Below are positions 32,591 to 40,611 of a DNA stretch of 64,000 bases, in pieces (the stretch's first letter is position 1; each line of letters opens with the position of its first letter). The notes below the pieces were generated by a model that was not told the DNA's origin, made no database searches, and was given only the letters and a program-made list of their open reading frames with translations. The stretch lies in the NCBI GenBank assembly GCA_963810195.1, contig CAWEMO010000009.1, forward strand, positions 1-64,000, read 5' to 3'. Source of the stretch: Chersky-840 sp963810195. Its GTDB lineage: Bacteria > Actinomycetota > Acidimicrobiia > Acidimicrobiales > UBA8190. The position numbers were made by a program, and so were the translations under genes.

Positions 32591-33816
32591 GACTCGGGCT
32601 GGTGGTCCCCCGCTACGGGGTGGACGTGGTTGGGGGCATCGAGCACTGGCTGCGCCTGCTGTGCGAGCACCTCGTCGCCCTGAAGGGCTGGGACGTCGAG
32701 GTCTTCACCACGTGTGCGGTGTCCGCCGCCACCTGGGCCGACGAGCTCCCCCCCGGAGACAGCGTCCTCCAGGGGGTGACGGTGCACCGCCGTCGCTCGG
32801 TGTCGGGGCGCGACCCGCGCTCGGGCGAGCTTGGCGTGCTGATCGGGCGCAGCCCCTCGGTCGTGCCCGACGCGATGGCCCGCCGGTTCGTCGAGCTGGT
32901 GGGCCCGGTCTGCCCCGACGTGATCGACGACGCCGCCGCGTCCGCCTGCGACCTCGTCGCGGTGACGCCCTATCTCTTCTGGCCCGCGGTGCAGTCCGCT
33001 CCCCGTCTGGGTCGGCGGGTGATCTTCCACAGCGCCGCCCACGACGAGCCCGAGCTCCATCTTCCGATCATGCGCGCCGTGTTCGGCGCCGTGGGCGGCA
33101 TGGCGTACAACTCCTACGCCGAACAGGCGTTGGTCGAGCGCGCCTTCCGCGTGGCCCATCTCCCCGCCAGCGTGATCGGTGCCACCGTCGTCGAGGGTTC
33201 GGGTGACCCCGAAGCGGCGCGCGCCGCGGTCGGGTTGGCGCCCGGTGAGCGCTTCGTCCTCTGTGTCGGTCGCGTGGAGCGCGCCAAGGGGTCTCACGTG
33301 CTGGCCGACATGTGGCGCCTGTACCGCGGCCGGCGGCCCAGCGCGCCCCGCCTCGTCCTGCTCGGCCCGGTGCACGAGGCCCTCGAAACCGACGATGACG
33401 TCGTCGTGTCCGGCCGGCAACCCGAAGCCGTCAAATGGGGGCTGCTCCAGGCCTGCGAGCTCGCCGTCTCCCCTTCGGCATGGGAGTCCTTCAGCCTCGT
33501 GGTCCTCGAGGCGTGGCTGGCCGGTGCCCCGGTGCTGGTGAACAGGCGCTGCGAGGCGACGCTCGAGCACTGCCTGCGCAGCCGGGGTGGGCTGTGGTTC
33601 TCGGACTACGCGGACTTCGAGACCGTGGTCGACCGGCTCCTGGGCGACCCACGGCTGCGGGAACATCTGGTGCGCAACGGTCGGTCCTACACCCGGCGCG
33701 TCTTCAACTGGGCGGCCATCGTCGACCGCTACGAAGCCCTGGCCGACCGCGTCCGGGCGAGCGCGCCGCGGTGTACGACGGTCCCGCCGGGCTCGTCGAC
33801 CGCGACGTTAGGATGA
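32587..33816 (+). CDS. glycosyltransferase family 4-type
   Basis: A 409-residue GT-B enzyme, the intact paralogue of the frameshifted gene at 22.4 kb. It has RLGLVVPRYGVDVVGGIEHWLR at the N-terminus, HSAAHDEPELHLPIM in the middle, FVLCVGRVERAKGSHVLADMW at the donor domain, and SPSAWESFSLVVLEAWLAGAPVLVN as the nucleotide-sugar site. It is coupled by ATGA overlaps both to the upstream methyltransferase-like gene and to the FkbM gene downstream. Sugar and acceptor are unknown. Confidence 0.87.
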   Translation: MRLGLVVPRYGVDVVGGIEHWLRLLCEHLVALKGWDVEVFTTCAVSAATWADELPPGDSVLQGVTVHRRRSVSGRDPRSGELGVLIGRSPSVVPDAMARRFVELVGPVCPDVIDDAAASACDLVAVTPYLFWPAVQSAPRLGRRVIFHSAAHDEPELHLPIMRAVFGAVGGMAYNSYAEQALVERAFRVAHLPASVIGATVVEGSGDPEAARAAVGLAPGERFVLCVGRVERAKGSHVLADMWRLYRGRRPSAPRLVLLGPVHEALETDDDVVVSGRQPEAVKWGLLQACELAVSPSAWESFSLVVLEAWLAGAPVLVNRRCEATLEHCLRSRGGLWFSDYADFETVVDRLLGDPRLREHLVRNGRSYTRRVFNWAAIVDRYEALADRVRASAPRCTTVPPGSSTATLG

Positions 33817-34727
33817 GCGGCGTGGGTCGCCCTCCCCTGTTGTCCCGAGTCGCGGCTCGCGCCCGCCGGGCGCTCGGCATGGACGAGCTGGCGCGGAGGC
33901 TCGACACGATCGAAGGCGGCCTCGCCACCTTGCATGCGGACCGCTATCCGAACGGGCCGCTGTATTTCGGCGACCACACCGCGCTGGTCGCCACCCGGTG
34001 GGGCGCCAAGATGCTCGTCGACACGCGTGACGCGGCCATCTCGCCGTGGATCGTGCTCGACGGCCTGTGGGAGTCCCACGTCACCGAGTGGATGCAGCAC
34101 GAGCTGCGACCCGGGCAGGTGTTCGTCGACGTGGGAGCCAACGTGGGCTACTTCACGCTGCTCGGCGCCATGCTCGTGGGCCCGAAGGGACGCGTGGTGG
34201 CGGTCGAAGCCCATGGGGGCCTGGCAGAGTTGCTGCGGCGCAACGTGATCATGAACGGTCTCTACGGGTACGTCACCACGTGGCACCGGGCCGCCTGGTC
34301 GAGCTCCGCGAGCCTGCAGCTCCATCAGCGGCTCAACTTCTCCGGTGCCTCGAGCGTCGGAACCATCGGGCCCGATGCTCTCGACCGCCTCGGTGACACC
34401 GAGGAGATGGTCGAGGTCCAAGCCGTCGCGGTCGACGACCTCCTCCTGGGCCTGCCCCCCGTCGACGTCTTGAAGATGGACATCGAAGGAGCCGAGTTGC
34501 GGGCCTTCACCGGGTTGTCGCGGACGCTCGAAGCCAGCCGGGACATCTCGGTCATGTTCGAATGGGCACCGGAGCTCATGGAGGCGGTGGGCGACAAGGC
34601 GGAGGCGCTCGTGGACCTGTTGGAGGGCCACGGGCTTCGCTTCCGGCTCCTCGAGGACGGCCTCTCCCCCATCGAGCGCGCCAAGCTCCTCGACCTGCCC
34701 TACGGGAACGTCGTCGCCGCGCGCTGA
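33813..34727 (+). CDS. FkbM-family methyltransferase
   Basis: A 304-residue SAM-dependent methyltransferase of the FkbM family, which typically O-methylates sugars or polyketide-type acceptors. Motif I VFVDVGANVGYFTLLGA is near residue 108, the acidic residue follows in VVAVEAHGG, and the FkbM-typical VDVLKMDIEGAELRAF lies near 220. The ATG overlaps the upstream glycosyltransferase stop and its own stop overlaps the next ATG, giving a tight operon. It probably methylates the glycan assembled by the surrounding enzymes. Confidence 0.88.
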   Translation: MSGVGRPPLLSRVAARARRALGMDELARRLDTIEGGLATLHADRYPNGPLYFGDHTALVATRWGAKMLVDTRDAAISPWIVLDGLWESHVTEWMQHELRPGQVFVDVGANVGYFTLLGAMLVGPKGRVVAVEAHGGLAELLRRNVIMNGLYGYVTTWHRAAWSSSASLQLHQRLNFSGASSVGTIGPDALDRLGDTEEMVEVQAVAVDDLLLGLPPVDVLKMDIEGAELRAFTGLSRTLEASRDISVMFEWAPELMEAVGDKAEALVDLLEGHGLRFRLLEDGLSPIERAKLLDLPYGNVVAAR

Positions 34728-35935
34728 TGCCACCGGACGTATCGGTGGTCGTCGTGTCGTACCGGCCGGGGGACTGGCTGGCCCCCTGTGTCGCCTCGGT
34801 GCTGGCACAGGCCGACGAGGTCGTGGTCGTCGACAACGGGTCCGAGGGCGCGCTCGCCTCGGCGGTGGCGTCCTCGATGGGGGCGCAGGTGGTCCGCTCC
34901 ACGGCCAACCTCGGGTTCTCGGGTGGCGTCGACCTGGGCTTGCGCCGGGCGCAGGGGCAGGTGGTGGGATTGCTCAACGACGATGCCGTGGCGGGGCCCA
35001 ACTGGATCGAGTCGGCCCGGGTGGTGCTGGCCGATCCCGCCGTGGCCGCGGTGACCCCCAAGGTCGTCCTCGACGGGCTGTTCGGAGAGGTGCTCCTCGA
35101 CGACGAGCCGTGGCTCGCGCCCGGTGACGCCCGGCCGCTGGGCCGTCAGCTCCGGTCGGTCACCGTCGGGGCCGTCGACGTCCTGGAGGACGTGCGCGGC
35201 GCGGGCGTCTACGACACCGAGTACGGCGTCCTCGACGGCACACCGTCCCGATGGCGATGGACCTCGGGGCGCCGGCCCTTCTACGTCCCGCTCGCCGACG
35301 CGACGGCGGCGGGAGAGGTCGAGGTCGACGGTGAGCCCGTCGAGCTGCGCACGACGTGCCGTCTGCTCAATCACGCCGGCTCCTACCTCGAGTACCACGG
35401 GGTGGCCGGCGAATACGGCCTGAGCGCGCCCGACGACGGCCGGTTCGACCAACCTGCGGAGCGCTTCGGCTTCAGCGGCACCGCCCCGGTGTTCCGGTCC
35501 GAGACGCTGCGCAGACTCGGTGGCCTGGCTCCGCAATTCTTCGCCTACAACGAGGACACGGACTGGTGCCTGCGGGCCCGGCTGGCCGGCATGCGCATCC
35601 TGTACGACCCCCACGCCTCGGTGCGCCACCGCCTGTCGGCGACGAGCCACGGCCCCAGGTCGCCCTTGGTCCGCCTCCTCGCCCGGCGCAACGCCCTGTT
35701 GTGCCTGGCGCGCAACGCTCCCCTCGACGTCGCCCGCCATTTCCTGTGGCTGGCGCTGCACGACGACCCCGCACCCGAGCTCCGGCGCGCCGTGGTGGGG
35801 AAGCTGCCGTGGGCCCTGGCCTCGCGCGCCCGGCTGCACAGGCTGTGGTCCACGACACCCCGCGCCGTGTGGGACCGCTGGGCCGGCGCCGACAGGATGT
35901 GGGACGACAGCCCTGTCGACACCTCGGGCCGGTGA
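34727..35935 (+). CDS. glycosyltransferase family 2
   Basis: A 402-residue GT-A enzyme. The N-terminus VSVVVVSYRPGDWL, the VVVVDNGSEG nucleotide-binding turn, and the QVVGLLNDDAVAGPNW segment (N-D-D in place of DxD) mark the GT2 rhamnosyltransferase-like group. FFAYNEDTDWCLRARLAG is the acceptor-side motif with the ED catalytic pair. An insert of about 120 residues (~130-250) separates the two halves. It is the last gene of the plus-strand run starting at 28.9 kb. The sugar is likely a deoxyhexose, but this is not certain. Confidence 0.88.
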   Translation: MPPDVSVVVVSYRPGDWLAPCVASVLAQADEVVVVDNGSEGALASAVASSMGAQVVRSTANLGFSGGVDLGLRRAQGQVVGLLNDDAVAGPNWIESARVVLADPAVAAVTPKVVLDGLFGEVLLDDEPWLAPGDARPLGRQLRSVTVGAVDVLEDVRGAGVYDTEYGVLDGTPSRWRWTSGRRPFYVPLADATAAGEVEVDGEPVELRTTCRLLNHAGSYLEYHGVAGEYGLSAPDDGRFDQPAERFGFSGTAPVFRSETLRRLGGLAPQFFAYNEDTDWCLRARLAGMRILYDPHASVRHRLSATSHGPRSPLVRLLARRNALLCLARNAPLDVARHFLWLALHDDPAPELRRAVVGKLPWALASRARLHRLWSTTPRAVWDRWAGADRMWDDSPVDTSGR

Positions 35936-35940
35936 CGTTC

Positions 35941-35994
35941 GGGCCCGGTCAGCGTCGGGCCCGGGACCTTCAGGCCCGGAACCATCGGGCCCGG
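35941..35994. repeat. spaced GGGCCCGG repeats between convergent genes
   Basis: The 8-mer GGGCCCGG recurs at 35941, 35957 and 35987, with GGCCCGG at 35973 and a related GGGCCGG at 35925. The spacing is 14-16 bp. It fills the gap between two convergent glycosyltransferase genes. It may serve as a bidirectional terminator or protein-binding array; there is no T tract. Confidence 0.5.
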
Positions 35995-36021
35995 TGACGC
36001 AGGCTCACGGCCGCGCCAGGC

Positions 36022-37113
36022 TCACGGGCTCGCTGTGCCGACGGCCTCGACGACGAGGTCGACGAAGCGACGCCGGGACCTCGACAGCGAGAACGCCTCG
36101 GCCCGCCGAGCACCGGCGGCGACGAACTGGCGGCGCAGCCGCTTGTCCTCCACCACCCTGTGCACGGAGGCGGCGAAGAGCAACGGTTCCTTCGAGTCCA
36201 GCAGCAGCCCGGCATCGGCGACGGTCTCGGGCACCGCGGTCGTGGAGTAGGCGACGATGGGCACCCCGTGTCCCATGGCCTCGACGAGAGGGACGCAGAA
36301 CCCCTCGTGCTCGGACGCGCACACGAACACGTCGGCCCCGCGGTAGTACGACTCGAGCTCCTCGGGGGACACCGAGCCCGTGATCGAGACGGCGTCGTTC
36401 AGTCCCAGCTCGGCGATGAACGCCCTGAGCGCCGGCTCGTAGGTCTTGCCGAGCGGCGTCCCGACGAGATGCAGCCGGGCCCTGTCGTCGTAGAGACGGC
36501 GATACAGCGCCAGCATCTTGACCAGGTCGTGCTGGGCCTTGTGCGGCGACACCTTGCCCACGAACAGGAGGTCCGCGCCGCCGCCCGCCTTCGACGCCGC
36601 CAGCCTCGCCGACAGCGCCGGGTCGGGATCGGCGGCTGCGGTCATGTCGATGAGCAAGGGTGCCACCGCGGTGTGGGCGAACCCGACGTCGATGAGCTCC
36701 TCCTCGTTGAACGCCGAATCGGCGATGGCCAGACGGCACTCCGCGGCCACGCGGGTGACCTGCGAGCGTCCGAGGCTGACCTCGTGGCCGACGGCGGGCT
36801 CCCAAGCGTCGAGGAGCGAGGCCGGCGTGATGTTGTGGTAGTTGAGGAGCTTGGGCTCGGAGCGACTGGCGAAGATGTCGAACACCGGGCTGCCGATCGA
36901 CGCCTGGTACAGCAGCCAACGACCTTTGGTGGCCCGACCGAGGTTGCTCATGGGACGGGCCCGGTCGGCGAGGTCGCGCGTGCACTCCCCGTAGAAGATG
37001 TCCGAGTCGATGCCGGCCTGGCGCAGGGCCTCGGTGATGGCGACGGTGTGCACGCCGATCGCGTCGCGGCTGGCGAGCGAAGGGATCACCTGGTCGACTC
37101 GCACCGGCGGCAT
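36022..37113 (-). CDS. glycosyltransferase family 4-type
   Basis: A 363-residue GT-B enzyme with GVHTVAITEALRQAGIDSDIF at the N-terminus, LLFVGKVSPHKAQHDLVKML opening the donor domain, and ASEHEGFCVPLVEAMGHGVPIVAY holding the E-x7-E donor-site helix. It resembles WbaZ/mannosyltransferase-like GT4 enzymes of polysaccharide clusters. ATG 37113 is chosen; GTG 37122 is possible. It follows the second FG-GAP protein gene by 26 nt on the same strand, as the last gene of the Wzm-Wzt operon. Confidence 0.87.
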   Translation of the reverse strand: MPPVRVDQVIPSLASRDAIGVHTVAITEALRQAGIDSDIFYGECTRDLADRARPMSNLGRATKGRWLLYQASIGSPVFDIFASRSEPKLLNYHNITPASLLDAWEPAVGHEVSLGRSQVTRVAAECRLAIADSAFNEEELIDVGFAHTAVAPLLIDMTAAADPDPALSARLAASKAGGGADLLFVGKVSPHKAQHDLVKMLALYRRLYDDRARLHLVGTPLGKTYEPALRAFIAELGLNDAVSITGSVSPEELESYYRGADVFVCASEHEGFCVPLVEAMGHGVPIVAYSTTAVPETVADAGLLLDSKEPLLFAASVHRVVEDKRLRRQFVAAGARRAEAFSLSRSRRRFVDLVVEAVGTASP

Positions 37114-37139
37114 TGTACCCACGGGGACGAATTCCCCCT

Positions 37140-39377
37140 TCAGGGCGCGACGGCCCGAACGGGTGCGTCGAGACGCGTCTGCGCCATCGACCCCTCGAAC
37201 CGGGCGTCTCCGAACGCGAACACCCCACCGTCGGATCCGGCCAGCCAGTAACCGTCCCCGTCGGTCGTCGCCGCCATGCCCACCACCGGAGCAGCCAGGG
37301 TGTACGCACCGAGCGAGCCGAAGAACCCCGCCCCGAACGTGAACACCCCACCGTCGGCGCCCACGAGCCAGTACCCCGCCGTGTCGAGGTCGGCGGCCAT
37401 GCCCACGATCGGTGCCCGGAGGTGGCGCCCGGAGATTGACCCGAAGTACTGGGCGTCGCCGAAGGCGAAGACCCCGCCGTCCGCGCCGACCAACCAGTAC
37501 CCCTCGCCGTCCACCGACGGGGCGATACCCACCACCGCAGCGGCGAGGTGCAGGTCCGCTGCCGAACCGAAGTACCCGGCGTCTCCGAAGGCGAAGACCC
37601 CGCCGTCCGCCCCGACGAGCCAGTAACCGCGCCCGTCGCGCGTGGCAGCCATCCCCACGATCGGTTTCGCCAGGGGCACGCCGCCCATCGACCCGTAGAA
37701 CGCGGCGGAGCCGTACGCGAAGACCCCACCGTCGGCGCCGGCGAGCCAATAGCCCCCGGTGTCCGGCGCATCGGCGATCCCCACCACCGGTGCCTGGAGT
37801 CGCAGGTCCCCGGCGGAACCGCAGAACGGCGTGCCGAAGTCGAAGACGCCCCCGTCCGAGCCCGCCAGCGTGTACCCCTCGAACGCGCCCGAGGGCACCG
37901 TGCACGGCGGTTGGGGCGGTGCGACCCCGGTCACGCCGGTGCGCTGAGGGTCGTGGTGGAACATCGGCCACGACGTCGCTCCGACGGCGCCGGCACCGTC
38001 GGACCCGAGGATCTCGTAGTGCCGGATCACCCCCTGGCCCGACCCGTTGTACCCCGCCACCGTGATCCCCACGTCACCGTCGGGATCGTCGGTGACGAGT
38101 GGGGAGTTCTGGAACCCCAGGTCCGGGCTGAGGACCGTCAATTCGTCCCCCGTGGCCCCGTCGAGCACCTCCACCCCCGCCGTCGTGGGGACGAGGACGT
38201 CCTGCGAGCTCCCGCCCGACAGGTCGGCGACCACGACCGAGCCGATCACGCGGCCCACCACCGGCTGCTGCCAGATGGTGGCCCCCGTCTTGCCGTCGAG
38301 GACCCACACCGACCCGCCCGAGCCCGTGTCGGTGCCCTCGACCACCTGGAGGCTCCCGCTCCCGGTGACATCGGCCAGGGCGGGGCTCGAGGTGGTGACC
38401 CCGTCGAGGGTCCGGGACCACACGGGATCACAGTCGGTGTCGAAGGCCTTCACCGCGTCGGTGTCGGAGGCGCCGGGGAAGAACGCGCCGGTGCCCACGG
38501 CGATGCCGGTGGCACCTCCCGCCAGGAACGGGCCCACCGCCGGTGACGAGTCCACCGTCTGGGTGCTCTGCGCGTCACAGATGAGACCGCCGTCCGGGTC
38601 GAGGATGCGGAGGTGCCCTCCCTGCTGGTAGTGGCGGCCGAGCGCGAACCCGGCCGTCTGGTCCCCGCCTTCGACGATGTCGTCGGTGCCCGTGCCGTAG
38701 AGATCCGCCACCGCGGCGGTGGAGAACACGCTGTCGGAAGTGAAGAACGGCCAGCCGGCGAGGGTGTCCCCCGTCGACGCGTCGAGCGCGTACTGCTCCT
38801 GGTCGAGCGACCCCGCCACCACGCTCTCGGTGCCCTGGAGCTCGGCCACGGTCAACGAGGCCTGGACACCGGCCGCGGGTTGGGTGTCGCTGGCGGGATC
38901 GGTGACGGTCCTGGACCACACGAGCGCGCCCGACGCGCTGTAGGCCAGGTAGCCACCCTGGCCGGGATCGGCGGCATTCCCGGCCCCCACGAACACGTCG
39001 TCGTCCCCGTTCGCGCTGTCCAGGACCGAGGGCGACGAGTCGATGGGGACGCCTCCGTCGTCGACCGGCCATCCCGACACGGGCGACCCGTCGGCGAGGT
39101 GATAGGCGTAGAGGAACCCGCTGCGATCGCCGACCACGACGGCGGGACCCGAGCCGTCGAGCGTGGCCACGACCGGGGAGGACTCGGCGATGGGCTGGCC
39201 CTGATCCGCGAGGGGGCCGGCCGACCACGTCAACGTGAAGGTCGGGGACACCGGTGCCTGCGCGGACGCAGGCGGTCCGCCGCCGGGCAGGGACGTGCAC
39301 CAGGCCAGGCACGCGCCCGCCACCGCGGCACCCGCCACGGCTCGTCGACGGCGCCGGGCGGGGAGAAGTCGGCCCAA
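37140..39377 (-). CDS. secreted FG-GAP/beta-propeller protein with six GYWLV repeats (second copy)
   Basis: A 745-residue exported protein and paralogue of the 23.6-kb gene. A signal peptide (RRRRRAVAGAAVAGACLAW ... ASAQA) precedes FG-GAP-type repeats (AVVVGDRSGFLYAY, SSPALADVTGSGSLQVVEG, DVLVPTTAGVEVLDG), the landmark SWPMFHHDPQRTG, and six C-terminal GYWLVGADGGVFAFGDA repeats. The start is probably TTG at 39377, eight nt below the Wzt stop; GTG 39338 is possible. Its place in the Wzm-Wzt operon links it to glycan export. Confidence 0.84.
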   Translation of the reverse strand: MGRLLPARRRRRAVAGAAVAGACLAWCTSLPGGGPPASAQAPVSPTFTLTWSAGPLADQGQPIAESSPVVATLDGSGPAVVVGDRSGFLYAYHLADGSPVSGWPVDDGGVPIDSSPSVLDSANGDDDVFVGAGNAADPGQGGYLAYSASGALVWSRTVTDPASDTQPAAGVQASLTVAELQGTESVVAGSLDQEQYALDASTGDTLAGWPFFTSDSVFSTAAVADLYGTGTDDIVEGGDQTAGFALGRHYQQGGHLRILDPDGGLICDAQSTQTVDSSPAVGPFLAGGATGIAVGTGAFFPGASDTDAVKAFDTDCDPVWSRTLDGVTTSSPALADVTGSGSLQVVEGTDTGSGGSVWVLDGKTGATIWQQPVVGRVIGSVVVADLSGGSSQDVLVPTTAGVEVLDGATGDELTVLSPDLGFQNSPLVTDDPDGDVGITVAGYNGSGQGVIRHYEILGSDGAGAVGATSWPMFHHDPQRTGVTGVAPPQPPCTVPSGAFEGYTLAGSDGGVFDFGTPFCGSAGDLRLQAPVVGIADAPDTGGYWLAGADGGVFAYGSAAFYGSMGGVPLAKPIVGMAATRDGRGYWLVGADGGVFAFGDAGYFGSAADLHLAAAVVGIAPSVDGEGYWLVGADGGVFAFGDAQYFGSISGRHLRAPIVGMAADLDTAGYWLVGADGGVFTFGAGFFGSLGAYTLAAPVVGMAATTDGDGYWLAGSDGGVFAFGDARFEGSMAQTRLDAPVRAVAP
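37143..37890 (-). repeat. six 126-bp-class propeller-type repeats (second FG-GAP protein)
   Basis: Six units of about 42 codons run from GYTLAGSDGGVFDFG to GYWLAGSDGGVFAFGDARF. They are more diverged from one another at DNA level than those of the 23.6-kb gene, so this array seems older or less homogenised. Confidence 0.85.
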
Positions 39378-39384
39378 CTCGGCG

Positions 39385-40605
39385 TCAGCTCAGGCTGGCG
39401 GCTCGGATGTCGGCGTGCATCTCCAACGCGACCATGCCCTGGGACCGCCCCGGGTTCATGACCTCGAAGCCCTTCTGCTCGTGGCTGTCGTAGAGGATCC
39501 CCAGACGGTCCTTGACGCCGACCTTCACGAAGTACGCGCCGTCGAGCAACGGCACCCGTTCGAAGCCGAGGTCGGCGCGTCCCGCGCCGACAGGTGCGTC
39601 GAAGGGCCGGTCGAGGATCTCGGTGTCCGACGCGAAGACCAAACGGCCCTCCTGGTCGTAGATCTCCAAGGAGAAGACCACGGCGGCGACGGGCTCGGTC
39701 GCGTCGAAGGCGATGTGCACCGTGAGGGGCTCCCAGGGGAGCAGGTACTGGCGGGCGCCCATCCCCGGGTGCTCGACCTCGACCGAGGTGATCTCGAGGA
39801 CGCGGTGCAGCGGCGCCTGGGGCGGAGCCTCCTCCGAATCCTCGGGAGCGGCCCCGACCGTGGCCCCCACCGTGTTGAGGTGCTCGTGGTAGATGCGCAC
39901 GGCATCGGCGGCGGGGCCCGACCCGATCATGTCCCCCGAGCTCAGCACCACCGCGAAGTCGCAGATCTGACGGACGAGGCCCGAGGAGTGGGTCACGAAG
40001 AGGATGGTCCGCCCGTCGTCCTGGAACTCCTTGATCCTCGCCATGCACTTGCGCGAGAACGCCTCGTCGCCCACGGCCAGCACCTCGTCCACCACCAGGA
40101 TGTCGGGGTCGACGTTGACCGCCACCGCGAAGCCGAGCCGGACGTACATCCCCGACGAGTAGTACTTGACCTGGTTGTCGATGAACTGCTCGAGCTCGGC
40201 GAAGGCCACGATCTCGTCGAAGCGCCTGTCGACCTCCTTGGTCGACAACCCGAGGAGCGAGGCGTTGAGGTAGATGTTCTCCCGTCCCGACAACTCGGGT
40301 TGGAACCCGGCCCCAAGCTCGAGCAGTGCGGCCAGGCTCCCCCGCACGACGACCTTCCCCTGGGTGGGCTGCAGGATCCCCGACACGCACTTGAGCAGCG
40401 TCGACTTCCCCGACCCGTTGCGCCCCAGGATCCCGACCGTCTGGCCCTCGGGGATCTCGAAGTTCACGTTTCGAAGCGCCCAGAAGTCCTGGTAGGGATT
40501 GCGGCCGGCGTGGAGGAAGCGCTCTTTGAGCGACTGGTACTTCTCGGAGTAGAGCCGGAACCTCTTGGACACCTCGACGACGTCCACGGCGATGCTCGCA
40601 GCCAT
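39385..40605 (-). CDS. Wzt-type polysaccharide ABC transporter ATP-binding protein
   Basis: A 406-residue ATPase for export of polysaccharide across the membrane. Walker A GRNGSGKST (near 64), the family-specific signature YSSGMYVRLGFAVA, and Walker B ILVVDEVLAVGDEAF are of the Wzt/RfbE/TagH class. Residues ~265-406 form a Wzt-C-like beta domain (TSVEVEHPGMG..., VFSLEIYDQEGRLVFASDTE), which in known Wzt proteins binds the glycan's terminal modification. It follows the permease by 6 nt. The FkbM methyltransferases nearby could supply a terminal methyl group recognised by this domain (inference). Confidence 0.92.
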   Translation of the reverse strand: MAASIAVDVVEVSKRFRLYSEKYQSLKERFLHAGRNPYQDFWALRNVNFEIPEGQTVGILGRNGSGKSTLLKCVSGILQPTQGKVVVRGSLAALLELGAGFQPELSGRENIYLNASLLGLSTKEVDRRFDEIVAFAELEQFIDNQVKYYSSGMYVRLGFAVAVNVDPDILVVDEVLAVGDEAFSRKCMARIKEFQDDGRTILFVTHSSGLVRQICDFAVVLSSGDMIGSGPAADAVRIYHEHLNTVGATVGAAPEDSEEAPPQAPLHRVLEITSVEVEHPGMGARQYLLPWEPLTVHIAFDATEPVAAVVFSLEIYDQEGRLVFASDTEILDRPFDAPVGAGRADLGFERVPLLDGAYFVKVGVKDRLGILYDSHEQKGFEVMNPGRSQGMVALEMHADIRAASLS

Positions 40606-40611
40606 CGCGCC

